A stretch of 64,000 nucleotides of DNA from NCBI GenBank assembly GCA_029379385.1, contig CM055613.1, positions 18,432,001 to 18,496,000 of the forward strand, read 5' to 3'. The notes under the pieces are model-generated. The model ran no database searches and had not been told where the DNA came from. It saw nothing but the letters and a program-made list of their open reading frames with translations. The DNA is from Quillaja saponaria. Taxonomy: Eukaryota > Streptophyta > Magnoliopsida > Fabales > Quillajaceae. Shown here in pieces: positions 55,590 through 64,000 of this stretch (positions within the stretch are counted from its first letter, which is position 1; each line of letters opens with the position of its first letter). The translations under genes were made by a program, and so were the position numbers.

Positions 55590-56424
55590 GTTCCTCGTTC
55601 ATTAATGGTACTAGTGGGGGTGGTCAATATTAAACATGTCGGGGATGAGTTTTCAACAGTCATCTTGTAAACGATATGCTTGGTCCATGATGAGAACATC
55701 ATCTATTACATAGGGGCCTTCCCATTTATGTTTGAACTTTCCCTATGAGTTCTCTCTTGCCTAGAATCGATTAGCATGTAGCACCATGTCTCCCTTTAAG
55801 ACTACTTTTTTACCTCGAGAACCAAAATACCTTGTAGCTTTCTACTGATAAATAGTCATCCTAATAAGGGTGGCTTCCCGAGCTTCTTCCAACCGGTCGG
55901 GATTTCCTCTTAGTCATTCCTCATTCAGAATGAAGTCAAACTACTTGGTCTAGTTAGATGGTAGGCCAATCTCTATAAGGATGATTGCTTCTAAGTCGTA
56001 GGCCAGGTTAAAAGGTGATTCTCCAATTGCAGCACTGGTTGTTGTTCTTTAAGACCATAATACATGGTATAACTTAGCTTCCCAGTCCATGTTTTCCAGG
56101 TTGATCTTCTTGGTCAGCCCCTCCAAAATGTCTTTATTTATGGTCTCAGCATGGTCATTTATATTGTGGGTAGCCAACCAATGAAAATCTAATGTCGACT
56201 CCTAGATCATTTCACCAAGTCTTCATTGGTTGGCAGTCAAATTGGGGGGTCATGATCAGTGATAATTACCTTTGGAATTTCAAATATGCACATCATATGC
56301 TTCCATAAAAATTTGATAACCGAATTCGACATAATGGAATGGGGTAAGCACAACCCCACCCACATCGTGAAATAATCTATCACCACAAACAAATACTTTT
56401 TCTACTTCATTCTTTTGTTGTGGG
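55590..56424 (-). pseudogene. Tat-type gypsy integrase core and C-terminus
   Basis: On the minus strand from 56424: KYLFVVIDYFTMWVG (first catalytic Asp), then IPKVIITDHDPP (second), then WLPTINDHAETINKDILEGL (third, Glu). These are followed by VLWS...TTTSAAIGESPFNLAY, IEIGLPS and EGPYVIDDVL. The VLWAYRTTP-like and EIGLPS blocks are typical of the Tat lineage. Stops occur after DHDPPI and at several other places. The N-terminal part of the integrase lies at 60584-60790, beyond the LTR array that split the gene. Confidence 0.85.
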
Positions 56425-57768
56425 TGATAAGTATTTGAAATACTTATTACATGTCCTTTTGATTCATGTTATTTTTATGTTCTTGAGTTTTAGTTTAAGT
56501 TTTGCTTAGTTAAGTTTTTTTCGTATTATGGTGTTCAATTCTAGTTGAATATTCTTAGGATTTAGCCCTTAATTATGAATTTCATTCATTCTTAACTTAG
56601 TTTGCGTGCTTTGAAGAATTTAGCTTAAAAAAAGACCTCTTTGAAGTTAAATTGGAGGCAAATAAAGATTTCCTGCACTTTCGGTGCCATCGACATGGAA
56701 AAAGGGAGCTATAGTGCCTAAAATCATGCAAGAAAGCAACCAGAGAGAGATGTCTAGCACCATGGTGCCTACTATGATGCATTCCTTTGAAATTCAATGT
56801 TGCGGTGCCGAAAAAGAGTGGCTACTGTGTCGGCCCAATTCCTAATCCAAATTGAATTTAAATTGAAGGTTTTAAAGCCTATTTAAAGAGGATTATCTTA
56901 GGATTTCAATACACACAAGTTACTAAGAAGTTCTAGAGATTAAGAGGTGATCAAGAGTGTATGGAGCAAGAGAAGGAATGATAGTTAAAGTTGGAAGACT
57001 GACGATCTTATAGTTTTCTTTATTCTACTTACTCTTTACTTTATTTGAATCCATCTTTACACTAAATGGAATGGAGTAGTTTTATTTCGAGGATTGCAAT
57101 GGAATTCAACATGCAGCTTGATATTATGTTATTTATTAATTGCTTTGGGTTTGCTACATGAGTTATTTATTTTATTCTATACTTAATGCTTCTAATTGAT
57201 TGACTATCTTTTAGATTGATTTGGTAACTTAAAAGAACCTTGACGAAGGAAATCTAGGTTTAGCCTTAGATAAGGTAGCACTTGTTTGAATTCATTCACA
57301 TGCTTGTTTGAATTTGATTTAGGATAGAAATATACTTTTATACCTTATGTAGCCAAGTTAGGTCCATTCTAAACGAGTCTTGCTTAACTCAATTCTCATA
57401 GAAATTTAGTAAATTGGATAAGTGATATATTATTATAAGGAACTCAAAAGATACTTATAATTGAATAAGAACACTACGTTAATAATTTGATACCATAACT
57501 AAGTATGATAAGATAATAATAATCCAAGTGAAGTGTTGAGGAAAGTTGTAATTGTAGGTTTTCTCTATTAGATTCCTAAGTCTACTTGCTTTAGTTTTGT
57601 TTAGTTATAAATCCCAATCTCAAAGTTTCATTCGCTTGGATAAAGTTAGGATTGGTTAAATTTCGTACTTATTAATTGTTAGATTTAATTCCTCGTGGGA
57701 ACAATCTCTACTCACCACATTATTACCCGTAAACGATACATGCGCTTGCGTTAGTAAAGTCTATAATA
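56425..57768 (+). mobile_element. Athila-type LTR 1 of a three-LTR array
   Basis: Starts TGATAAGTATTTG directly inside Tat integrase. It follows the Athila LTR block order: GTTCTTGAGTTTTAG, a GC-richer centre near 56680-56830, AGGCTTTATGC-type words, GCTTCTAATTGATTGAC (about 57190), AATAATCCAAGTGAAGTGTTGAGG, CTCGTGGGAACAATCTC. It ends about 57768 after ACATGCGCTTGCG. A 76-bp spacer of unknown origin separates it from LTR 2. The frame 56597-56797 lies in the centre and is not a gene. Confidence 0.8.
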
Positions 57769-57844
57769 GTGGGGAAATGGCCAAAGGATGTCCAATCCTG
57801 AAATTGCAAAAGGCTAAGGACTTGAGATAGGGCAAAGAAAGGTG

Positions 57845-59227
57845 TGATAAGTCTTTGAATTATACTTATTACATATCCTAAACCCATTTATTTTAACTAT
57901 GTTCTTGAGTTTTAGTTAAATTTTGCTTAGTGTTTAGTTAATTATTATTGAGTCCTTGTTATATTAGGATGTTAAATCCTAATTGATTTTCACTATGATA
58001 GGTTTTTTAATGAGTTCTAACTTATATTAACTTAGTTTATGTGTTTTGAGAGTTTAATGCTTAAAGGAGTCCCATTAGAAGTCAAATTTGGGCCTAAAAC
58101 ACTCAAAAATTACAAAATTGCTTGTGTTGCCAAGACTAGGCTGGGGTTATGGTGCCAGAAAATTGGGGCCACAGCGCCATGGATAGAGCAAAAAATTTGG
58201 TGCTGGTGCTCAACGTTATACTTCCTCTGATTTTCAGTGCCATGGGACCAGAATAGGCACTAGCGTGATTCTTAGTCTAAATAGAACTCAAATTGAGGAG
58301 TTTAAAAGCCTATTTAAAAGAAGATTAGCTTGGGAATTCAAATCACACAATTGACCTATAGAAAAGGGAGCTATCAAGAGTGCAAGAATGCAAGAGGAGC
58401 TTAGATTATAATTGTTTGAAGATTGACAACTTTTAGTTTTTTTTATTTTTTTTATTATTATTATTAATTTTTCCTTCCTCTCTTTTAGTTTTATTGTGTT
58501 TACTTTGATGTGGATTTTATTTGAATTTATGTCTATGCTAGGTAGCATGAACTAATTCATTCTCTAGGATTACAAAACTCAACATGTAGCTTGGAATATA
58601 TTTATTGATTGGTATTGGACTTGTTTATTTCATTCTATGCATAATGCTTCTAATTGATTAGGTACCAATTAGATTGATGTGGTAACTAAAAGAAAACTTG
58701 ACGAAGAGAATTTAGGTTTAGCCTTGATTGAAATAGCACTTGTTTGAATTCATTCAGCTAGATAAATGAGTTTGATTCGTATGTAGGATATACATATACC
58801 TTTATACCTTGTGTAGCCTAAGTAAGTCTAATCTTAATACTAAATTCTCTTTAAAATATAGTGAATTGGTTAAGTGAGGTATTATTATAATCAACTCAAA
58901 ATATACTTATACTTGAATTAAAACCTTAGGTTAACAATGTGGTACCATAACAAAGCATGATAATATGAGAATAATTCAAGTGAAGTGTTGAGGAAAATTG
59001 AAATTCTAGGCTTTTATCTATTGAATTCTTAAGTTTTATTAGTCATTAGTTAAGGTTAGTTTAAATTAGGTACTTTCACCCTAATTCGTGTGTTTCGATA
59101 AAATTAAGATTTGTGTTAATTTAGTACTTAGTTAGATATTAGTTTCAATTCTTCGTGGGTTCAACACTCTACTTAATTATTTTATTACTTGTTAACGATA
59201 CGTGAACATGTGTGATTAAAATCGACA
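57845..59227 (+). mobile_element. Athila-type LTR 2 of the array
   Basis: Starts TGATAAGTCTTTGAATTA and ends GATTAAAATCGACA. It matches LTR 1 and LTR 3 throughout, closer to LTR 3 (TAGGTAGCATGAACTAATT, ACTTGTTTGAATTCATTCA). Only 16 bases separate it from LTR 3, and they contain the polypurine-like CTTGGGG. Confidence 0.82.
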
Positions 59228-59243
59228 ACAAGTTCTTGGGGTG

Positions 59244-60583
59244 TGATAAGTCTTTGAATTAGACTTATTACATATCCTTTTACCCATTTATTTTAGTTAT
59301 GTGCTTGAGTTTTAGTTGAAGTTTAATTAGTTTTTAGCTAATTCTTAGTCGAGCCCTTGTTATATTAAGATGTTGAATCCTAATTGACTAGGATTTAGGT
59401 TTTTAATTTGAGTTCTAACTTATATTAAATTAGTTTATGTGATTTGAATGTTTAATGCTTAAAAGAGTCCTATTGGAAGTCAATTCGGGCTCAAAACACT
59501 CAAAATCACAAAATAGCTACTGCTATCAAGATCAAGTTAGAGGTGCGTCGCTAAGGATAGAGGCCCCTAGAGCTTAGGCGCCAGAAAGCTGGCACCACTA
59601 TGCTCAGCATGACACTTCCTTTGATTTTCAATGTTGCGATGCTGAAATTGCGTGACTGTAGCGTCGACATGCCTAGTCCAAATGGAACTCAAATTGAGGG
59701 TTTAGCTTGAGAATTCAAATCACACAATTGAACTAAGTTTTTTTTTTAGAGAAAAGAGAGCCATCAAGAGCATAAGCAGGCAATAGGTGCTTGGATGAGA
59801 ATTGTTTGAAGAATGACAACCTTCTTTTTTTTATTTTTTTTATTTTTTTTATTCATTCCTCTATTTTAGTTTTTATTGTATTTACTTTGATGGTGATTTT
59901 ATTTGAATTTATGTCTATACTAGGTAGCATGAACTAATTTGTTCTCTAGGATTATTATAGAATTTAACATGTAACTTGGATTATGTTTATTGATTGTTTA
60001 GGGTTTGGTATTTGACTTATTTATTTCATTATATGCTTAATGCTTCTAATTAATTAGCTACCAATTAGATTGATGTGGTAACCTAAAGGAAACTTGACAA
60101 AGAGAATTTAGGTTTAGCTTGATTGAAATAGCACTTGTTTGAATTCATTCACTTAGATGGATGAGTTTGATTTGTATGTATGATAGACATATACCTTTAT
60201 ACCTTGTATAGCCCAAGTAGGTCTAATCTTAATGAATCTTGCTTAACTCAATTCTCATAGAAATAATGAATTGGTTAAGTTAGTTATTATTATAAACAAC
60301 TCAAAAGATACTTATAATTGAATTAGAACTTTAAGTTAACAATGTGTACCATAACAAAGTATGATAATATGAGAATAATTCAAGTGAAGTGTTGAGAGAA
60401 ATTATAATTCTAGTCTTTAATTCATTGAATTCTTAAGTTTAGTTTAAATTAGGTATTTTCACTGTAATTTGTTTGTTTGGATAAAATTAGGATTGTGCTA
60501 ATTTTAGTATTTAGCTAGATATTAGTTACAATTCCTTGTGAGTTTGACACTCTATATGTGTACTTGCATGATTAAAATTGACA
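59244..60583 (+). mobile_element. Athila-type LTR 3 of the array
   Basis: Starts TGATAAGTCTTTGAATTAGAC directly after GTTCTTGGGGTG and ends GATTAAAATTGACA, then Tat integrase resumes. No internal (gag-pol) sequence remains anywhere in the array. No matching 5-bp duplication was found around 56425 and 60583, so the outer ends may be eroded or the arrangement arose by recombination. Confidence 0.8.
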
Positions 60584-60795
60584 AAAAGGTAGAAAGGAGC
60601 CATTGATTTTGGAAGACCTCTGGTAAATGTCTCAGCTCTTCACAAACTCTTAAGCGTCCTTTAAAATGGTCGGCCAGTAATGCCTTGCCCATAGAATTTT
60701 GTGTGAAAGATCATGTCCACCAATGTGCGATCCATCAACACAGTCATGGACTTCTTCCATATCATAGGCCACTTCAGATGGTCTAAGGTGTAGAG
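60584..60795 (-). pseudogene. Tat-type gypsy integrase N-terminus
   Basis: Minus strand reads VAYDMEEVHDCVDGSHIGGHDLS, then HKILWARHYWPTILKDA, then a stop and DIYQRSSKI. This is the zinc-binding module of integrase (EVHEGxCGxHxGGRxLAxKILRxGYYWPT pattern; the usual C-x-x-C is degraded to a stop and DIYQ). About 30 codons that normally link it to the core at 56424 are missing at the insertion point. Confidence 0.8.
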
Positions 60796-61497
60796 AATTA
60801 GGGGTCATGCATCATATGCACACGCAGCAGAATATTTAAGAAAACTCCCAAACCAAGAACATAAGTATTCATTTAATCATATAATACAAAAACTAAAGAT
60901 TAAAACTAACCTCTTGAAGCCTTCTTGATGCAGCTACTTTGATTGTTTAGCAAGGATCCTCGGAGTTCCTCTAAGAATCATCAAAACGAACTCCCAATCA
61001 AACACATGAAATGGTCAATGATTAACAAACTATTTCAAACGAAAAGCCTTAATGATATAGTTCACATAATTAACTGGTTCAATAACCTTTAAGAAAAGTT
61101 TACCTTTTCATAACGTTTGATGGAATCAATTCTACTTTTAGGACACATGCTAGCTTCCACTTGGTAGAATCATCAATGTAGGGATTCGTTGAAACAAAAA
61201 CTATTTTACTTCAAGCTAGGGGGTCACGATTAAGGATGAGAAATTGACAAGAACTCCTTCTTGATATAGGTTTCTCTTTTGGCCAATTTCTCACAATGTG
61301 TCTCTTGTGATTCACCTGCATGGCCGAATCATCCTTTAACTTATAAATATATATAAAGGGCAGCTAGGGTTTTAGAGTTTTATTCCATTTATGTTTAGGA
61401 TTTCAATTAAACCTAAAACCCAAGGCCCAGAATCCTTTAGTAATCTATAATCCTATTATGATTATTAATGGACCTTTATACTCCTAGTGGCCCAAAA
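60796..61497. other. Noncoding, LTR-like
   Basis: No coding sequence. On the minus strand CTCTAAAACCCTAGCTGCC, TATATATATTTATAAG and CGGCCATGCAGG occur in this order near 61380-61310. This resembles the promoter and start region of a copia LTR; ends were not identified. Confidence 0.4.
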
Positions 61498-62018
61498 CTA
61501 ATTAGGATTACCACTAGGCCTTTTCTTGGATTTCAAGAAAAAAAAGTTACATTCTCTAGTTTTGCCTACAAACACGATGTTGTCGGCAAATAGCATGAAC
61601 CACGAAGCCATATCCTGAATAGCATAAGTAAGTTCATTCATGACTAAAGCAAATAGGTAGGGGCTTAAGGTTGAACCTTGGTGGACACTTAATGTGATTG
61701 GAAACTCTTTATTCTTGCCATCTACTTTTTGCACCCTAGTCTTTACTCCCTCATTCATATCCTTTATAATTCTACATATTTAGTTGGAACTTTCTTCTTC
61801 TCAAGAATCCACCACAAAACTTGTCTCGGCACCTTATCATATATTTTTTCTAGATCAATAAAGGCCATGTGAAGATCTTTTTTTTTTCCTCTATATTTCT
61901 CCATTAATCTCCTAGGTAAGAAATTAACATCCATTGTAGATCTTCCTAACATAAATTCAAATTGATTTTTAGAAACTAGAGTTTCATTCCTAAGCCTACG
62001 CTCATTTAAAGAAAACAA
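61498..62018 (-). pseudogene. LINE (L1-type) reverse transcriptase fragment
   Basis: Minus strand. The first piece (61764-62018) reads [39 protein letters not shown] and [15 protein letters not shown], the fingers and palm entry of plant non-LTR RTs. After a one-base shift near 61760 the second piece (61498-61758) continues FPITLSVHQGSTLSPYLFAL and MLFADNIVFVG. The catalytic box is F-A-D-N where F/Y-A-D-D is required, so the second Asp is lost. Only about 170 of more than 1000 residues are present; no endonuclease and no poly-A tail were seen. It appears inserted in copia LTR-like DNA. Confidence 0.9.
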
Positions 62019-62802
62019 GTCTTGTCATATATGTATAGGTAATAAATTACCTTTTTAACTTTCTATGCTTGGAACTTAACTATTAATTTCAAGACTTCAT
62101 TACTCCTTCTAGGTTCTTAATCAAAGTCAACTAAATTATATAATCCATTAGATTCCCTTGTATGTTGGCAATAAACATATAAATACTTCCTAAGAAGTAT
62201 GGTTAAATTAAAATACTTTTAATTTGGTTTTGCTAAACTAACCAACTTAAATTCATAAATCAAGATTGACATCTAGTACAAACAAAGTTAAGATCATTGA
62301 TAAAACCTTTCAATGATTGGTTACTATGCAATTCAATCCTTTCGTTAATCATATCCAGAGTTAAACATAGGACATAAATTCTAGTGTCAACCCTAACTTT
62401 TTCTAAATCTATTAGTACTTGAAACCAATTTTATGTTTGTTCCTCAAAGGAATCCAAGAAAACACTTTTCTTAATCTCTTTCACTTTGCAAAGATTCCCG
62501 AAACAAGACATACTTGTCTGAAGAGGCCATGAGATATTTTTCCTCTTTACTGAAGATGATGAATTCTTTGTTTATCATTTATCTACCTTCATATGCTTCA
62601 CTACATGTCTAATAATCACCCATGTATAAAGGATAAGGGGAATGATATCAAAACATATAGATTCATATATAAGGTGATAAGATGATCCCAAGTCAAAGGA
62701 TCACTTACACCACCAACACTTTGAGAACTTCCATTGACATGTGAGTAAAGACTCTAAATGGTTTTCATGTTAGGTTAATTCATTGTATTTGTTCAACCAA
62801 CA
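62019..62802. other. Noncoding, probable copia LTR
   Basis: A/T-rich, no gene. It lies on the minus strand between the copia 3' tail (62803-63104) and the LINE fragment. TGTTGGTTGAACAAATAC, starting at 62803 on the minus strand, is a plausible LTR start. Confidence 0.4.
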
Positions 62803-63104
62803 AACACCCATATGTTTGTCTCAACATTACTAGGCTTGTCGTTTTTGAGATCTCTACTCTTTTTATAAGAGAATGACACAACATATGCTAGTCTCGAAGA
62901 ATAATCAATATCTCTATTCTTGATGATTCATTGATCATGAATACTTTTAGAATAATACTACATGTATGTCATATCTTATGATCATGATCAACATTATAAT
63001 TATGCATATACAGTTATTATTCTAGAGACTTTAAACATGGTTATACTAAATCTCCTTTAAACACATAATTAAAGAATGACTAATTAATATTATTGCATAC
63101 ATTA
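62803..63104 (-). mobile_element. 3' noncoding tail of copia element
   Basis: On the minus strand this follows the pol stop and shares its block order with 54785-55115 on the plus strand. No coding potential. Confidence 0.6.
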
Positions 63105-64000
63105 AATAAAAATAATGTGTCATTACAAGGGCTTTGTAAGCGGATCAGTCGCATTTTCAACAGTAGGAATGTGCTCTATCTTTTTATCCATTATATCAAC
63201 GATTTTCCTAATCAGGTAATACCGCCTCAGTATATGATTAGATTTCTTGTGAGACATTGGTTCCTTTACTTATGCAACAACCCATTCTTATCACAATATA
63301 ACTTTATTGAATTAACAATGTCAGGAATCACCCCATGTTCAGTTATAAACTTCTTTATCAAAAGAGCCTCCTTGGCTGTTTTAAAAGAGTTATGTACTCA
63401 GTTTCGGTTGTAAAATCTATCGTTGTTTCCTGGTTGAAACTTCTCCAGCTAACAGTCCTTCCATTGAAAGTGAATAAGAATCCAGATTATAATTTGCAAT
63501 CATCCCTATCAGTTTGAAAGCTCGCATCAGCATATCTTATAACTTTCGGTTCTTCAGTTCATCCATATATTAAGAATGCATCTTTAGTATTTCTCAAGTA
63601 CTTAAGGATGTTCTTAACTGCCTTCTAGTTCTTTTCGCTTAGAAAAACCTGGTATCTACTTATAAAAATTAAAGCATACGATACATCAAAAGGTGTACAT
63701 GACATGACATACATGATTGAACCAATTACAAAAGCATATAGTATTTCATTCATGTGGTCTATTTCCAATTCTTCTTAGGAGACATACTTTTGAAAAGATG
63801 TACACCATATGACACGAGCAAGAACCTTTTCTTTAACCTTTCCATTCAAAATTTCTTAAGCATCTTGTCAATGTACGTGGATTGTGATAATCCAAGCAAC
63901 CTTTTAGATTTATCTCTATAGAACCTTATACCTAGTATATAGATTGCTTCACCCATATATTTCATAGTGAAATTTTCAAATAAACGCAGTTTAACCGATT
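63105..64000 (-). pseudogene. Ty1/copia RT end and RNase H, partial at window edge
   Basis: Minus strand from the window edge: FTMKYMGEAIYILGIRFYRD and KRLLGLSQSTYIDKML are the end of the copia RT. Broken frames with ADASFQTDRDD-like residues (about 63500-63540) and TTETEYI (about 63390) are RNase H. The last block reads VENATDPLTKPL followed by TAA-like end at about 63115, the usual pol C-terminus of copia elements. Stops and shifts occur every 20-50 codons. The upstream gag, protease, integrase and main RT lie outside the window. Plus-strand open frames here (63093-63413, 63335-63517) are shadows of it. Confidence 0.85.

Noticed and set aside
63093..63413. Plus-strand 106-codon frame
   Set aside because: Shadow of the copia RNase H/pol end on the minus strand, where the motifs are recognisable.

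Overview
This 64 kb window is nuclear DNA of a flowering plant, most likely a dicot. It is very AT-rich and dominated by plant-type LTR retrotransposons: Ty3/gypsy of the Tekay/Del, Athila and Tat types, and Ty1/copia. It also holds a CACTA DNA transposon, a LINE reverse transcriptase fragment, an endogenous pararetrovirus and remnants of two plant genes. The species cannot be named from sequence alone. I see no intact protein-coding gene; everything recognisable carries stops, frameshifts, deletions or insertions.

Region by region. 1-9470: two or more copies of one chromovirus-like gypsy family (LTR about 3.6 kb when complete). A minus-strand LTR (289-3505) is interrupted by about 1 kb of mitochondrial-looking DNA (1060-2060). 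It meets a plus-strand LTR head to head, followed by a decayed gag-pol (5093-8885) and an internally deleted LTR. 9471-12296: LTR and 3' internal tail of a second gypsy family on the minus strand. 12300-13865: minus-strand pseudogene of an XS/XH-domain protein (FDM/IDN2 type, RNA-directed DNA methylation). 15045-20939: minus-strand pseudogene of selenoprotein O-like protein adenylyltransferase (SELO), at least seven exons, with a 1.67 kb non-autonomous LTR element in one intron.

21700-37677: a cluster of Athila-type elements (tRNA-Asp primer site, LTR about 1.4 kb) in alternating orientations. Two solo LTRs of other families are nested in one of them, each with a perfect 5-bp target duplication (28320-31064 ACCCA; 33148-36756 CGTTG). 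39889-45560: a broken endogenous caulimovirid (Petuvirus/Florendovirus-like) with movement protein, coat protein, protease, reverse transcriptase and RNase H remnants in order. 46961-47060: a 100-bp assembly gap. 48405-53712: a CACTA element with 3-bp target duplication CAT and a second CACTA-like terminus inside it.

54785-64000: a Tat-type gypsy pol on the minus strand (60790 down to 55590) split by a tandem array of three Athila-type LTRs (56425-60583). It is followed by a 90-bp-period tandem repeat, two oppositely oriented copia 3' ends and a LINE RT fragment.

The window reads as a heterochromatin-like graveyard in which nested insertion order can be reconstructed. I did not find a convincing new molecular system. 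The observations most worth checking are the three-LTR array inside Tat pol, the SELO copy that lost conserved active-site arginines, the pararetrovirus, the organelle-like insert and the perfect 24-bp hairpin in a SELO intron.
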